From Pseudoduganella lurida (GTDB lineage Bacteria; Pseudomonadota; Gammaproteobacteria; Burkholderiales; Burkholderiaceae_D), in contig NZ_VLLB01000004.1 in assembly GCF_007830455.1 (NCBI RefSeq), positions 186,001 through 250,000 of the forward strand: a DNA stretch of 64,000 bases, given 5' to 3'. Shown piece by piece: positions 34,860 through 47,839 of this stretch. Positions within the stretch are counted from its first letter, which is position 1. Each line of letters opens with the position of its first letter. The notes under the pieces were generated by a model, which saw only the letters and a list, made by a program, of their open reading frames with translations, was not told the DNA's origin and did not search any database. The position numbers and the translations under genes are program-made.

Positions 34860-36536
34860 TTAGTTCTTGTTATCGAACTTGGCCTTCAGCAGTGCGCCCA
34901 GGCTGGTGGTGCCCGATGCGGCGTTGCTGTCCGAAGAGATCTTCTGCATCTGCTCGGCGGTGTCAGCATTGTCCTTGGCCTTGATGGACAGTTGAATGCT
35001 GCGTGCCTTGCGGTCGATGTTGATGACCAGGGCTTCGACCTTGTCGCCGACCTTCAGGTGCGTACCGGCATCTTCCACGCGGTCGCGGGACAGCTCGGAA
35101 GCGCGCAGGTAGCCTTCGACTTCTTCGTTCAGCTGGATCACGGCGCCTTTCGGCTCCACCGACTTCACGGTGCCGGTGACCAAGGAACCCTTGTCGTTCA
35201 GCGCTGCGAAGTTGTTGAACGGGTCGCCTTCCAGCTGCTTCACGCCCAGGGAGACGCGCTCGCGCTCGACGTCGATGGCCAGAACCACGGCTTCCAGTTC
35301 GTCGCCCTTCTTGAACTTGCGCACGGCTTCTTCGCCAGCTTCGGTCCAGGACAGGTCGGACAGGTGCACCAGGCCGTCGATGTTGCCGGCCAGGCCGATG
35401 AACACGCCGAAGTCGGTGATCGACTTGATCGCGCCGCGCACTTTGTCGCCCTTCTTGTGGGTGACGCCGAAGTCGTCCCAAGGATTCGCCTTGCACTGCT
35501 TCATGCCCAGCGAGATACGGCGACGCTCTTCGTCGATCTCCAGAACCATGACTTCGACTTCGTCGCCCAGCTGCACGACCTTGTTCGGTGCCACGTTCTT
35601 GTTGGTCCAGTCCATTTCGGACACGTGGACCAGACCTTCGATACCCTGCTCGACTTCTACGAACGCGCCGTAGTCGGTCAGGTTCGTCACTTTACCGAAC
35701 AGGCGGGTGCCTTGCGGGTAACGACGGGACAGGCCGGTCCAAGGATCGTCGCCCAGCTGCTTCACGCCCAGCGAAACGCGGTTCTTTTCCTGATCGTACT
35801 TCAGGACCTTGGCGGTGATTTCCTGGCCAACCGTCAGCACTTCCGACGGGTGACGCACGCGGCGCCATGCCAGGTCGGTGATGTGCAGCAGGCCGTCGAT
35901 GCCACCCAGGTCCACGAACGCGCCGTAGTCGGTGATGTTCTTGACGACGCCGGTCACGACCGTGCCTTCTTTCAGCGTTTCCATCAGCTTCTGGCGCTCT
36001 TCGCCCATCGATGCTTCGATGACGGCGCGGCGGGACAGAACGACGTTGTTGCGCTTGCGGTCCAGCTTGATGACCTTGAATTCGAGGGTCTTGCCTTCGA
36101 ACGGGGTCGTGTCCTTGACCGGACGGGTGTCGACCAGCGAACCCGGCAGGAATGCGCGGATGCCGTTGGTCAGGACGGTCAGGCCGCCCTTGACTTTGCC
36201 GTTCACGGTACCGGTGACGATCTCGCCCGATTCCATTGCTTTTTCCAGTGCCAGCCACGATGCCAGGCGCTTGGCCTTGTCGCGCGACAGGATGGTATCG
36301 CCGAAACCATTTTCCAGCGATTCGATGGCCACGGAAACGAAGTCGCCTACTTTGACTTCCAGTTCGCCCTGGTCATTCTTGAATTCTTCAACAGGGATGA
36401 AAGCTTCCGATTTCAGGCCGGCGTTGACGATCACGAAGTTGTGATCCAGACGCACGACTTCAGCGGAGATCACTTCGCCGGAGCGCATGTCTTGACGTGA
36501 CAGGGACTCTTCGAAGAGGGCTGCGAAACTTTCCAT
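34860..36536 (-). CDS. rpsA: 30S ribosomal protein S1
   Basis: 558 residues, as in E. coli (557). Six S1/OB-fold repeats are visible through recurring motifs such as [43 protein letters not shown] and [22 protein letters not shown]. The N-terminus [22 protein letters not shown] matches the ribosome-anchoring segment. S1 brings mRNAs to the 30S subunit. It lies between cmk and ihfB as in most proteobacteria; codon use is of a highly expressed gene. Confidence 0.97.
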   Translation of the reverse strand: MESFAALFEESLSRQDMRSGEVISAEVVRLDHNFVIVNAGLKSEAFIPVEEFKNDQGELEVKVGDFVSVAIESLENGFGDTILSRDKAKRLASWLALEKAMESGEIVTGTVNGKVKGGLTVLTNGIRAFLPGSLVDTRPVKDTTPFEGKTLEFKVIKLDRKRNNVVLSRRAVIEASMGEERQKLMETLKEGTVVTGVVKNITDYGAFVDLGGIDGLLHITDLAWRRVRHPSEVLTVGQEITAKVLKYDQEKNRVSLGVKQLGDDPWTGLSRRYPQGTRLFGKVTNLTDYGAFVEVEQGIEGLVHVSEMDWTNKNVAPNKVVQLGDEVEVMVLEIDEERRRISLGMKQCKANPWDDFGVTHKKGDKVRGAIKSITDFGVFIGLAGNIDGLVHLSDLSWTEAGEEAVRKFKKGDELEAVVLAIDVERERVSLGVKQLEGDPFNNFAALNDKGSLVTGTVKSVEPKGAVIQLNEEVEGYLRASELSRDRVEDAGTHLKVGDKVEALVINIDRKARSIQLSIKAKDNADTAEQMQKISSDSNAASGTTSLGALLKAKFDNKN

Positions 36537-36656
36537 TTAAATGTATTCCAGGTTATCCAGCAAGGCTCGCCAAATGCGACTTCAACTGGGTTGGGGGGCG
36601 GTAAGGCCCGGGTTGACACACGTTGCGGGCGGACAGAGCACGCTCGCAACACCAAA

Positions 36657-37325
36657 TTACCTCCCGAAGGCCGCGTACCAGTGCAGGACCCGAGCTACGG
36701 CCTCATCGACCGTCATGTCCGAGGTATCGAGCACATGCGCCCCCTCTGCAGGGACGAGAGGAGCGATGGCCCGGTGCGTATCCCGGTCGTCGCGCGCTTT
36801 CAAATCCATCAGGAGGTCGTCCATGTTAGCAGAAATTCCCTTGCCGATCAATTGCTTGAAGCGGCGTTGCGCGCGCGCCTCGACACTTGCGGTCAGGAAC
36901 ACCTTGGTATGGGCGTGCGGGAAGATCACGGTGCCCATGTCGCGGCCGTCCGCCACCAGGCCGGGCGCCTTGCGAAAGCCCAGCTGCAGGCCGAACAGGG
37001 CCTGGCGCACGGCCGGCAGCGCGGCGATCTTCGATGCCGTATTGCCCACTTCCTCCGCGCGGATCGCATCCGTCACGTTCTCGTTGGACAGGAAGATCGC
37101 CTCGCCGGTGAAGCTGATGTGCAGGTGCTCGGCCAGTTTCGCCAGCGCGTGCTCATCCGTGAGGGGGGTCTGGCGGCGCAGCGCCTGCAGCGCCGTCAGG
37201 CGGTACAGCGCACCGGAATCGAGCAGATGAAAACCGAGATGGTCGGCAACCTTGTGGGCAACGGTCCCCTTGCCGGAGGCAGTCGGACCGTCGATCGTGA
37301 TGACGGGGATGTTCGAGGTAGGCAT
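36657..37325 (-). CDS. cmk: Cytidylate kinase
   Basis: 222 residues starting [21 protein letters not shown], with the P-loop at 13-21. [16 protein letters not shown] is the NMP-binding segment, and [21 protein letters not shown] is the family motif. It phosphorylates CMP and dCMP. The frame remains open upstream through out-of-frame aroA sequence and repeat DNA, but that is not coding. It starts 116 bases after the aroA stop, the gap holding two palindromes. Confidence 0.95.
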   Translation of the reverse strand: MPTSNIPVITIDGPTASGKGTVAHKVADHLGFHLLDSGALYRLTALQALRRQTPLTDEHALAKLAEHLHISFTGEAIFLSNENVTDAIRAEEVGNTASKIAALPAVRQALFGLQLGFRKAPGLVADGRDMGTVIFPHAHTKVFLTASVEARAQRRFKQLIGKGISANMDDLLMDLKARDDRDTHRAIAPLVPAEGAHVLDTSDMTVDEAVARVLHWYAAFGR

Positions 37326-37359
37326 GAGGCGGATTTTAACCCGCCAGCGTCCCAAACAA

Positions 37360-37431
37360 TTGCCCATAAAATGGGGACAGACCCCATTTTCTGGGCAATG
37401 TTTCCTGAAAAATGGGGTCTGTCCCCATTTT
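37360..37431. repeat. Two oppositely oriented GGGGACAGACCCC palindromes (repeat copy D)
   Basis: AAAATGGGGACAGACCCCATTTT (37368-37390) and its inverse with core GGGGTCTGTCCCC (37409-37431) face each other. The first is nested in an outer TTGCCCA/TGGGCAA pair. Each is a hairpin with 9-base arms, and the second ends in a T tract. Between aroA and cmk it may act as a terminator or attenuator. The core relates it to copies A, B, C and E, but the flanking CGTGTCC parts are missing. Confidence 0.8.
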
Positions 37432-37441
37432 TTTTGCAACT

Positions 37442-38794
37442 TCAGTACTTCGTGTCGTGGGCGATGCCGGCGAAGGCGGTGAAGTAGTCGGGGAAGGTTT
37501 TCGCGACGCACTTCGGGTCGTTGATGCGCACTTCGGTGCCGCGGCGCGCGGTGCCATCGAGCGAGGCGAGCGAGAAGCACATCGCCATGCGGTGGTCGTC
37601 GTAGGTGTCGATGGTGGCCGGCTGCAGCACCTTCGGCGGGGTGACCTTCAGGTAGTCGGCGCCCTCCTCCACTTCCGCGCCCAGCTTGCGCAGTTCGGCG
37701 GCCATCGCGGCGATGCGGTCGGTCTCCTTCACGCGCCAGCTGGCGATGTTGCGCAGCGTGCTGGTGCCCTCGGCATACAGCGCCGCGATGGCGATCGTCA
37801 TGGCCGCATCGGGGATGTGGTTGAAGTCCGCGTCGATCGCCTTCAGCGGGCCGTGCGACTTCGATTCGATCCAGTTGTCGCCCATCGTGATGTGCGCGCC
37901 CATCTCCTGCAGCGCATGCACGAAGCGCACGTCGCCCTGGATCGAATCGCGGCCCACGCCCTCCACGCGCACCGGACCGCCGGCAATCGCACCGGCTGCC
38001 ATGAAGTACGACGCCGACGACGCATCGCCCTCGACATGGATATTGCCCGGGCTCTGATAACGCTGGCCGGTCGAGATCGTGAACGACCGCCACTCGTCCT
38101 GTTCGACGGTGACGCCGAAGCGCCGCATCAGGTTCAGCGTGATCTCGATGTACGGCTTCGAGATCAGCTCGCCCTCGACCTCGATCGTCACGGCATGCGA
38201 ATGCGCCATCAGCGGCGCGACCATCAGCAGCGCGGTCAGGAACTGGCTCGACACATTGCCGCGCACCGACAGGCGGTTCGTGTTGAACTGGCCATCCCGG
38301 ATGCGCAGCGGTGGATAGCCCGGATTGCCGGTGTACTCGATGTTCGCGCCGACGGCGTTGAGCGCGTCGACCAGGTCGCCGATCGGGCGCTCGTGCATGC
38401 GCGCCACGCCGCTCACCTGATAGTCGCCGCCGATCACGGCCAGCGCCGCCGTCAGCGGGCGGATCGCCGTGCCGGCATTGCCCATGAACAGATCGGCCTG
38501 GCGGTTCGGGAAATTGCCGTTGGCGCCCTGCACGCGGTGGATGGTGCGCGCGGTGCCGTTGACGGCTTCCTGCGGCACTTCGGTCCATTCGACGCCCAGC
38601 GCGCGCAGCGCGCCCAGCATCACCTGCGTGTCGTCCGAATCGAGCAGGTCGACGATCTTCGTCTCGCCTTCGGCCAGCGCGGCCAGCAGAAGGATGCGGT
38701 TGGAGATGCTCTTCGAGCCCGGCAGGCGCACGACGCCTTCCACGTGCATCACGGGCTTCAGGTCGATGTAGGGGGGATGGTCTTGTTCGGCCAT
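37442..38794 (-). CDS. aroA: 3-phosphoshikimate 1-carboxyvinyltransferase (EPSP synthase)
   Basis: 450 residues. The N-terminal [20 protein letters not shown] is the shikimate-phosphate and PEP site. [14 protein letters not shown] is class I-like, with Gly and Ala at the positions that typify the glyphosate-sensitive class. It makes EPSP, the penultimate step to chorismate. The order pheA-hisC-tyrA-aroA-cmk-rpsA is a conserved aromatic cluster. The gene starts 12 bases after the tyrA stop. Confidence 0.96.
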   Translation of the reverse strand: MAEQDHPPYIDLKPVMHVEGVVRLPGSKSISNRILLLAALAEGETKIVDLLDSDDTQVMLGALRALGVEWTEVPQEAVNGTARTIHRVQGANGNFPNRQADLFMGNAGTAIRPLTAALAVIGGDYQVSGVARMHERPIGDLVDALNAVGANIEYTGNPGYPPLRIRDGQFNTNRLSVRGNVSSQFLTALLMVAPLMAHSHAVTIEVEGELISKPYIEITLNLMRRFGVTVEQDEWRSFTISTGQRYQSPGNIHVEGDASSASYFMAAGAIAGGPVRVEGVGRDSIQGDVRFVHALQEMGAHITMGDNWIESKSHGPLKAIDADFNHIPDAAMTIAIAALYAEGTSTLRNIASWRVKETDRIAAMAAELRKLGAEVEEGADYLKVTPPKVLQPATIDTYDDHRMAMCFSLASLDGTARRGTEVRINDPKCVAKTFPDYFTAFAGIAHDTKY

Positions 38795-38806
38795 GATGGG
38801 TATTCC

Positions 38807-39721
38807 TTATTCAGCGTTGTCTTGTGGGGCCGGCGTTTCGGCCGCCTCGATGGCCTCGATCCAGTTGCGGCGGGCGCGCTGCGCGTTGCCGTACACGGCT
38901 TCCAGCGCGGCGCCATCGCCGGCGGCCAGGCGTTCGCGAAGCAGCGCCAGCTGCGCCAGGTAGGCATCCAGCTCGCCCAGCAGCGCGGCCCCGTTGGCCA
39001 GGCTGATGTCGCGCCACATCTCCGGCGAGCTGCCGGCGATGCGGGTGAAGTCGCGGAAGCCGCTGGCGGCATACTGGAACAGCAGGTCGGCATGGGGTTT
39101 GTTGGCGATGTCGTCCACCAGCGCGTAGGCCAGCAGGTGCGGCAGGTGGCTGACGGAGGCGAACACGCGGTCGTGCTCTTCCGGCGCCAGGCGATGGATG
39201 ATCGCCCCGCAGGCACGCCAGGCATCCGTCACGCGGTCGACATCCTCCGGCCGGCTCTCGGCCAGCGGCGTGACGACGAATTTCTTGCCGACGTACAGGT
39301 CGCCGACCGCCGCCTCCGGGCCATTCGTCTCGCGCCCGGCGATCGGGTGGCCCGGCACGAACTGCCCCACGCGGTCGCGCAGCACCGAGCGCGCAGCGGC
39401 AGCGACGTCGGCCTTCGTGCTGCCGGCATCCGTCACCACCGCATCCTCGCCCAGGAAAGGCAGCAGCCCTGCCAGCACGCCGGCGGTCTGCGCGACGGGC
39501 GTGGCCAGCAGCACCATGTCGGCATCCTTCACCGCTTCCGGTCCGATGCCCACCGCGTCGATGATGCCCAGTTCCAGCGCGCGCCGCGCCGCGGCGGGCG
39601 AGCGGTCGATGCCGATCACGTGCCGCACGGCGCCGGCTTTCTTCAGCGCCAGCGCGAACGAGCCGCCGATCAGGCCCACGCCGTAGATGACCAGCGTATC
39701 GATGGTGCCGTTAGTCGCCAC
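38807..39721 (-). CDS. tyrA: Prephenate dehydrogenase
   Basis: 304 residues with a GTG start at 39721, overlapping hisC by 11 bases. The NAD-binding Rossmann motif is [48 protein letters not shown] with the substrate-binding His, and the late [18 protein letters not shown] are all TyrA features. It makes 4-hydroxyphenylpyruvate for tyrosine synthesis. No chorismate mutase domain is fused; that activity is in pheA. A GTG start is accepted because no other start precedes the Rossmann motif. Confidence 0.95.
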   Translation of the reverse strand: MATNGTIDTLVIYGVGLIGGSFALALKKAGAVRHVIGIDRSPAAARRALELGIIDAVGIGPEAVKDADMVLLATPVAQTAGVLAGLLPFLGEDAVVTDAGSTKADVAAAARSVLRDRVGQFVPGHPIAGRETNGPEAAVGDLYVGKKFVVTPLAESRPEDVDRVTDAWRACGAIIHRLAPEEHDRVFASVSHLPHLLAYALVDDIANKPHADLLFQYAASGFRDFTRIAGSSPEMWRDISLANGAALLGELDAYLAQLALLRERLAAGDGAALEAVYGNAQRARRNWIEAIEAAETPAPQDNAE

Positions 39722-40832
39722 GGCTCTCCGCCAGCGCTTTCTGCAGGGCCGCGATCAGCACGGCATTCTCCTGCGGCAGGCCGATCGAAATGCGCAGCCA
39801 CTCGGGCAGGCCATAGTTGCCAACCGGGCGCACGATGACGCCCTGCTTCAGCAGCGCCAGGTTGATGCGCGCACCGGCGCCCATGTCGTTGCCGACCTTG
39901 ACCAGCACGAAGTTGCCGTGCGACGGCACATAGTCGAGCCCCATTTGTTCGAACGCCTCGACGAACTGCTGGTAGCCGGCCGTGTTGTTGCGGGCGCTCT
40001 TTTCCAGGAACGCGCTGTCGCCCAGCGCCGCGATGGCAGCCGCCTGCGCCAGCGAATTCACGTTGAACGGCTGCCGGATGCGGTTCATCAGGTCCGTCAG
40101 CGCCGGCTGGGCCAGCGCGAAGCCCACGCGCAGGCCGGCCAGGCCATACGCCTTCGAGAACGTGCGCGACACCAGCAGGTTCGGATACTGGCGCACCCAG
40201 GCCGGCGAATCGTAGCGGTCCGCTTCGGACAGGAACTCCGTATAGGCCTCGTCCAGCACGACGACGACGTTCGGCGGCACGCGCTTCAGGAACGCCTCGA
40301 TCTCGGCGCCCGGGATGAACGTGCCGGTCGGGTTGTTCGGGTTGGCGATGAACACCAGGCGCGTGTCTTCCTCGATCGCGTCCAGCATCGCTTCCAGGTC
40401 GTGACCATGTTTTTTGGCAGGCACCACGATATGGCGCGCGCCCAGGCCCTGCGTGGCCAGCGCGTACACGGCGAACGAGTACTGCGCGTAGACCACCGAC
40501 TGGCCCTTCTCGACGAAGGCGTGCGCGGCGATTTCCAGGATGTCGTTCGAGCCATTGCCCAGCGTGATCCAGTCGGCCGGCACGTCGTAGCGCGCCGCCA
40601 GCACCTGTTTCAGCTCGAAGCCGTTGGCATCCGGGTAGCGGCCCAGTTCCGCGGCGGCCTGCACCATCGCGGCTTTCGCGGAGTCCGGCACGCCGAACGG
40701 GTTTTCATTGGAGGCCAGCTTGACGATGGTGGCCTCGTCGAGGCCGAACTCGCGGGCCACTTCGGAAATCGGTTTGCCGGCCTGGTAAGGGGCGATGGCA
40801 CGCACATAATCAGGACCGAAATGCTTTGACAT
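39711..40832 (-). CDS. hisC: Histidinol-phosphate aminotransferase
   Basis: 373 residues from the ATG at 40832 with AGAGAG upstream; a TTG two codons earlier is unlikely. Class II aminotransferase fold: KLASNENPFG near the N-terminus, the FIANPNNPTGTF motif, VVLDEAYTEF, and SRTFSKAYGLAGLRVGFA with the PLP lysine. Enzymes of this group in aromatic clusters often also transaminate phenylpyruvate and hydroxyphenylpyruvate, and its place between pheA and tyrA suggests that dual use, by inference. Confidence 0.93.
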   Translation of the reverse strand: MSKHFGPDYVRAIAPYQAGKPISEVAREFGLDEATIVKLASNENPFGVPDSAKAAMVQAAAELGRYPDANGFELKQVLAARYDVPADWITLGNGSNDILEIAAHAFVEKGQSVVYAQYSFAVYALATQGLGARHIVVPAKKHGHDLEAMLDAIEEDTRLVFIANPNNPTGTFIPGAEIEAFLKRVPPNVVVVLDEAYTEFLSEADRYDSPAWVRQYPNLLVSRTFSKAYGLAGLRVGFALAQPALTDLMNRIRQPFNVNSLAQAAAIAALGDSAFLEKSARNNTAGYQQFVEAFEQMGLDYVPSHGNFVLVKVGNDMGAGARINLALLKQGVIVRPVGNYGLPEWLRISIGLPQENAVLIAALQKALAESRGD

Positions 40833-40862
40833 AAACAAACTCTCTTAAAAATTCAGCTGGGA

Positions 40863-41936
40863 TCAGGTGAGGCTGGTGGGATAGGACCCCAGCACCTTGA
40901 AGAAGGCGGCGTTGCTGTTCAGTTCAGCGAGCGCGCGGGCCACGGCCTCGTTCTGCACGTGGCCTTCGATATCGACATAAAAATAGTACTCCCACGCGCC
41001 GGTGCGCGCGGGACGGGATTCGAAGCGCGTCATCGACACGCCGTGCTGGGCCAGCGGCGCCAGCAGCTGGTAGACGGCGCCGGCCTTGTTGGGCACGGCC
41101 AGCACCAGCGACGTGCGGTCGCTGCCGGACGGTCCCGGCTGCAGCTTGCCGACGATGGCGAAACGCGTGCGGTTGTGCGGATCGTCCTGGATGTGGCCCT
41201 TCACCACGCCGAGGCCATACTGCGCGCCGGCGATCTCGCTGGCGATCGCCGCGATGGTCGGATCGAGGCTGGCCAGCCGCGCCGCCTCCGCGTTCGAGGC
41301 GACGGCACGCCGCTCGATGTGCGGATACTGCTCGTTCAGCCATACCTGGCACTGCGCCAGCGCCTGCGAGTGCGCGCAGATGGCCGTCACGCCGTCCATC
41401 GCGCCGGTCCTGCTCATCAGGCTGTGGTGCACGGCGATCGCCACCTCGCCGCTGATGATGAGGTTCGTCTGCAGCAGCAGGTCCAGCGTGCGGTTGATGG
41501 CCCCTTCCGACGAGTTCTCGACGGGCACCACGCCGAATTCGGCGGTACCCGCTTCCGTGGCGCGGAACACTTCGTCGATCGACGCGCACGGCAGCCCTTC
41601 GACGGCCTGGCCGAACTGGCGGTACACGGCCTGCTCGCTGAACGTGCCGGCCGGGCCCAGGTAGGCGACGGTGACGCGTTTTTCCAGCGCCCGGCAGGCC
41701 GACATGATCTCGCGGAAGATCGTCTGCATCTCCGTATTGCCCAGCGGGCCGGGATTGCGCTCGGCCACGCCGCGCAGCACCTGCGCTTCCCGTTCGGGAC
41801 GGAACACGGGCGCGTTCGTTTCGGCTTTGACGTGTCCCACTTCCTGCGCCACTTGCGCGCGCTGGTTCAGCAGGGACAGCAGCTGCGCGTCGATCGCATC
41901 GATGCGGTCGCGCAGGGGTTTCAGTTTGTCTGTCAT
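40863..41936 (-). CDS. pheA: Bifunctional chorismate mutase / prephenate dehydratase
   Basis: 357 residues from the ATG at 41936 (MTDKLKPLRDRIDAIDAQLL). Three domains are visible: AroQ chorismate mutase (about 1-90), prephenate dehydratase (about 95-275, with VAYLGPAGTFSEQAV and VVPVENSSEGAINRTLDLL) and a C-terminal ACT domain (about 285-357, SLVLAVPNKAGAVYQLLAPL then FESRPARTGAWEYYFYVD). The last two motifs (GAVYxLL, ESRP) bind phenylalanine for feedback inhibition. Confidence 0.96.
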   Translation of the reverse strand: MTDKLKPLRDRIDAIDAQLLSLLNQRAQVAQEVGHVKAETNAPVFRPEREAQVLRGVAERNPGPLGNTEMQTIFREIMSACRALEKRVTVAYLGPAGTFSEQAVYRQFGQAVEGLPCASIDEVFRATEAGTAEFGVVPVENSSEGAINRTLDLLLQTNLIISGEVAIAVHHSLMSRTGAMDGVTAICAHSQALAQCQVWLNEQYPHIERRAVASNAEAARLASLDPTIAAIASEIAGAQYGLGVVKGHIQDDPHNRTRFAIVGKLQPGPSGSDRTSLVLAVPNKAGAVYQLLAPLAQHGVSMTRFESRPARTGAWEYYFYVDIEGHVQNEAVARALAELNSNAAFFKVLGSYPTSLT

Positions 41937-42059
41937 GGTTTTGCTTTGATCCTGGTGTGCTGGCGTTTGCCGCTGCCGCTGCCGCTGGCCGCTGGCCACT
42001 GGCGCGTGCCTGGTGTCAGCCGCCCTTGCCCCGGTCAGCGGTGCGCAGGCGTCGACGGC

Positions 42060-43148
42060 TCAGCGCCCGGCAAACTCGTTCAGATAATCGACCAGCGCCT
42101 GTACGCCTTCGATCGGCATCGCATTGTAGATCGATGCGCGCATGCCGCCGACGGACTTGTGGCCCTTCAGCTGCAGCAGGCCGCGCGCCTTTGCGCCGGC
42201 CAGGAATGCTTCGTTGTTCGATTCGTCGCGCAGGTAGAACGGAATGTTCATGCGCGAGCGATAGGCCGGAGCGACGCGGTTCTGGTAGAAGTCGTCGGCA
42301 TCCAGTGCCGCGTACAGCAGCCGGGCCTTGTCGATGTTGCGCTGTTCCAGCGCCGCCACGCCACCCTGCTGCTTCAGCCACTGGAATACCAGTCCGGCGA
42401 TGTAGATGCCGTAGGTGGGCGGCGTGTTGTACATGGATTCGTTGTCCGCCACGTTCCTGAAATCGAACGCGGACGGGCAGACCGGCAGCGCGTGCCCGAT
42501 CAGGTCATCGCGCACGATGACGACCGTCACGCCGGCCGGTCCGATGTTCTTCTGGGCGCCGCCGAAGATCAGGCCGTACTTCGACACGTCGACCTGACGC
42601 GACAGGATATGCGACGACATGTCCGCCACGACCGGCACGCCGGCCGGCACGTCGGGCACGAAATCGATCTCCACGCCGTCGATGGTCTCGTTGGTGCACA
42701 GATGCAGATACGCGGCATCCGGCGTGAGACGCCATTCGGATTGCGACGGCACGCCGGTGAACTTGCCGGCCTGGCCGGATGCGGCCACGTTTACCTTCGC
42801 GTAACGGGCCGCCTCCCTGATCGACTTGCCGGACCACGATCCCGACTCGATGAAATCGATCGTGGCATCGGGGCCCTTGCGGCCGACCAGGTTCATCGGG
42901 ATCACGGCATTCATCGACAGCCCGCCGCCCTGCATGAACAGGATGCGGTAGTTGTCCGGCACCGCCAGCAGCTCGCGCAGGTCGCGCTCGGCCGCGCGGT
43001 AGATCGAGATGAATTCGGGACCGCGGTGGCTCATCTCCATGACGGACATGCCGCTGCCATGCCAGTCCAGCATTTCGGCGGCTGCCTGCTGCAGCACTTC
43101 CTTCGGCAGCACGGCCGGGCCGGCGGAGAAGTTGTAGACGGTCGTCAC
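42060..43148 (-). CDS. serC: Phosphoserine aminotransferase
   Basis: 362 residues with a GTG start (43148). [19 protein letters not shown] is the family N-terminus, [25 protein letters not shown] holds the PLP lysine, and [20 protein letters not shown] is a family signature. It converts 3-phosphohydroxypyruvate to phosphoserine and also serves pyridoxal-phosphate synthesis. It lies 10 bases after the DUF2059 gene, and pheA follows. Confidence 0.96.
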   Translation of the reverse strand: MTTVYNFSAGPAVLPKEVLQQAAAEMLDWHGSGMSVMEMSHRGPEFISIYRAAERDLRELLAVPDNYRILFMQGGGLSMNAVIPMNLVGRKGPDATIDFIESGSWSGKSIREAARYAKVNVAASGQAGKFTGVPSQSEWRLTPDAAYLHLCTNETIDGVEIDFVPDVPAGVPVVADMSSHILSRQVDVSKYGLIFGGAQKNIGPAGVTVVIVRDDLIGHALPVCPSAFDFRNVADNESMYNTPPTYGIYIAGLVFQWLKQQGGVAALEQRNIDKARLLYAALDADDFYQNRVAPAYRSRMNIPFYLRDESNNEAFLAGAKARGLLQLKGHKSVGGMRASIYNAMPIEGVQALVDYLNEFAGR

Positions 43149-43158
43149 GCGGGATTCC

Positions 43159-43749
43159 TTATTTTTTTGCCTGGTTCTGGGCCTGTTTTTCGTTCAGTTC
43201 CTGCATCACCTTGTTGATGCGCGGCGCCACCAGGCGCTGGCTGAACTGCATGCCCTCGCCCAGCAGCTGCGGCATGACCTGCAGCGACTTGCGGCCAACC
43301 GGGCTGCGGTAGAACGTGGCGAGCTCCTTCATCTCGTCCGCCGTGAAGTGCCGCGCATACAGCGGCACCATCTCGCCCATCATCTCGTCGGCCAGCTTCG
43401 GATCTTCCAGCACCTTCGACATGGCGGCGGTGGCCTGCGGCACCATGCGGTCGACCTCGGCCAGCTTGTCTGTCTTCTGCTGCTCGGTCAGCGTGGTGCT
43501 GCTGCGGATCTGGTTCTGTGCACTGCCCCGCATCATCGCCGGCATGTTGGCGATCATCTGCTTCATCATGGCGGCCGTGGTGGCGCGGTAGTTCATCGCC
43601 TCCAGCAGGTCGCGCGCGGCGGCACTCGTTTTCGGGTCCGGCGCCACCGCGGCGGGCGGCTGGGTGGACAGCGTGGGCTGGGCCAGGGCGGGCACCGCCA
43701 GCGTGGTGGCGGCCAGCGAGACCAGCAGGGTTGCAGCGATCTTGTTCAT
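43159..43749 (-). CDS. Secreted DUF2059 protein
   Basis: 196 residues: signal peptide [24 protein letters not shown] followed by a helical domain with [36 protein letters not shown], the DUF2059 hallmark, and a charged tail. The periplasmic domain has no assigned biochemical function. In betaproteobacteria it is often found between gyrA and serC, as here. It is separated from gyrA by a strong hairpin. Confidence 0.85.
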   Translation of the reverse strand: MNKIAATLLVSLAATTLAVPALAQPTLSTQPPAAVAPDPKTSAAARDLLEAMNYRATTAAMMKQMIANMPAMMRGSAQNQIRSSTTLTEQQKTDKLAEVDRMVPQATAAMSKVLEDPKLADEMMGEMVPLYARHFTADEMKELATFYRSPVGRKSLQVMPQLLGEGMQFSQRLVAPRINKVMQELNEKQAQNQAKK

Positions 43750-43779
43750 GGTGGATGCACTCTCGATTGGTCAATGAGA

Positions 43780-43812
43780 ATGGGCCCGGTCCGGCATTCG
43801 GAACGGGCCCAT
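43780..43812 (-). terminator. Hairpin after gyrA, possible terminator
   Basis: ATGGGCCCG and CGGGCCCAT arms with further pairing (TCCG/CGGA) form a long GC stem seven bases past the gyrA stop. There is no strong U tract, so it could be a partial terminator or an mRNA stabiliser. Confidence 0.5.
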
Positions 43813-43818
43813 CGCCTG

Positions 43819-46527
<2,709 letters not shown>

Positions 46528-47001
46528 TAGCGGGCTTCTCTGGCGTGGGTTCCGGCTGCCCGTAGAGGCAGACAATCGTTCGATTTTACCATGCTGGGGA
46601 GGTGCTCGGACCGTTTGCTATTTCCACAAGGCCATAGCGCGCCGCCACGGTGGCGGACTGTGCAGAATGACGCTGCAGGGCCGATGCGGAAGCTCATGTA
46701 ATCGTGCAGACATATTTGCGTTTTATCATCGCCTGTCCCCACAAAATGCGTTGCATTAACACAACATTTTGGTCGGACGCGACGACCGCTCCAGTTGGAA
46801 CGCGCACATGCACCACAAGGGCGTATGAGAGAATGCAGGAAAGTCAAAGTTGGCGGATGCACAATCTGCCAGCGCGCCCGATCTGCGTGTGCATGGGTGC
46901 GGTATCGAACAGAGCAAGCGTTACCGCGTGTTAATATTCGCACTATGCACCAAGGTCGTGCAGCTTCGACCGCCGATATCACACCGAAAGGAAAGAAAAA
47001 C
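46528..47001. other. Divergent gyrA / ompA-like intergenic region
   Basis: 474 bases without a convincing gene. It must hold the gyrA and ompA-like promoters. A hairpin with CAAAATG and CATTTTG arms (46742-46772, with inner TTG/CAA) stands out, flanked by CCCCA. The ompA-like gene has a good AAGGAAAG site 10-15 bases ahead of its ATG. Confidence 0.45.
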
Positions 47002-47715
47002 ATGAAAAAATTCATCGCCACGATTTTCGCCGCGTCTGCCGTACTGGCCGGCACCGTTGCCGCGCAGGACAAGCCGACCGCGCCGCCGTTCGCGCCCGTG
47101 ACGCAGGACATCAAGGCGCCGACGCCGAAAAGCGCATACGTGCAGGATGCCCGCGGTGTGATCGCCCGCAACCCGTTCGGCCTGTGCTGGCGCACCGGCT
47201 ACTGGACGCCGGCCGATGCGGTGCCAGGCTGCGACCTGCCGATCTGCGTGGAACCGGAACGCCTGGAAAACGGCAAGTGCGTGGCGCCGCCGCCACCGCC
47301 GGTTGCACCGGCACCTGAAGCACCGGCCGCCGTGCCAGCACCGGCACCAGTGCCAACCTCGGAAAAAGTCACGTACAACGCCGATGCGTTCTTCGACTTC
47401 GACAAGGCCGTGCTGAAGCCGGAAGGCAAGCAGGCACTGGACGAGCTGTCGTCGAAACTGGGCGCCATCAACGTGGAAGTCGTGATCGCCGTGGGCCACA
47501 CGGACTCCGTCGGCACCGATGCCTACAACGAGAAGCTGGCCGTGCGCCGCGCCGAATCCGTCAAGGCTTACCTGCTGAGCAAGGGCGTGGAAGCGAACCG
47601 CGTGTACACCGAAGGCAAGGGCGAGAAGCAGCCCGTGGCCGACAACAAGACCGCCGAAGGCCGCGCGAAGAACCGCCGCGTGGAAATCGAAGTCGTCGGT
47701 ACCCGCAACAAGTAA
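47002..47715 (+). CDS. OmpA-family outer membrane protein
   Basis: 237 residues from the ATG at 47002, with AAAGGAAAG upstream; the open frame continues further upstream but has no ribosome binding site. Signal peptide MKKFIATIFAASAVLAGTVAAQ, a short N-terminal region with CWRTGYWTPADAVPGCDLP-like Cys pair, a Pro/Ala linker, then the OmpA C-terminal peptidoglycan-binding domain: NADAFFDFDKAVLKPEGKQ and GHTDSVGTDAYNEKLAVRRAE with the diaminopimelate-binding Asp and Arg. There is no eight-stranded barrel, so it is a periplasmic, peptidoglycan-bound protein. A terminator follows. This layout is common in Burkholderiales. Confidence 0.92.
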   Translation: MKKFIATIFAASAVLAGTVAAQDKPTAPPFAPVTQDIKAPTPKSAYVQDARGVIARNPFGLCWRTGYWTPADAVPGCDLPICVEPERLENGKCVAPPPPPVAPAPEAPAAVPAPAPVPTSEKVTYNADAFFDFDKAVLKPEGKQALDELSSKLGAINVEVVIAVGHTDSVGTDAYNEKLAVRRAESVKAYLLSKGVEANRVYTEGKGEKQPVADNKTAEGRAKNRRVEIEVVGTRNK

Positions 47716-47732
47716 TCGGGCCCTGCCCTCGT

Positions 47733-47762
47733 GAAAAATCCCGCTCCGGCGGGATTTTTTTC
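47733..47762 (+). terminator. Rho-independent terminator after the OmpA-family gene
   Basis: AAATCCCGC and GCGGGATTT arms with a four-base loop followed by a run of T, 18 bases past the stop codon. Confidence 0.9.
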
Positions 47763-47839
47763 GTCCCGTGCCGGAGGCGCCTTCGCCTGTTTTGCAGGCG
47801 TGCTTTGGAACACGACAAATTACCGCTATGATGCCGATC

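Noticed and set aside
36657..38588. Apparent 643-residue fusion upstream of cytidylate kinase
   Set aside because: The extra N-terminal region is aroA read out of frame plus the palindromic repeat. Cmk starts at 37325 with a canonical P-loop terminus.
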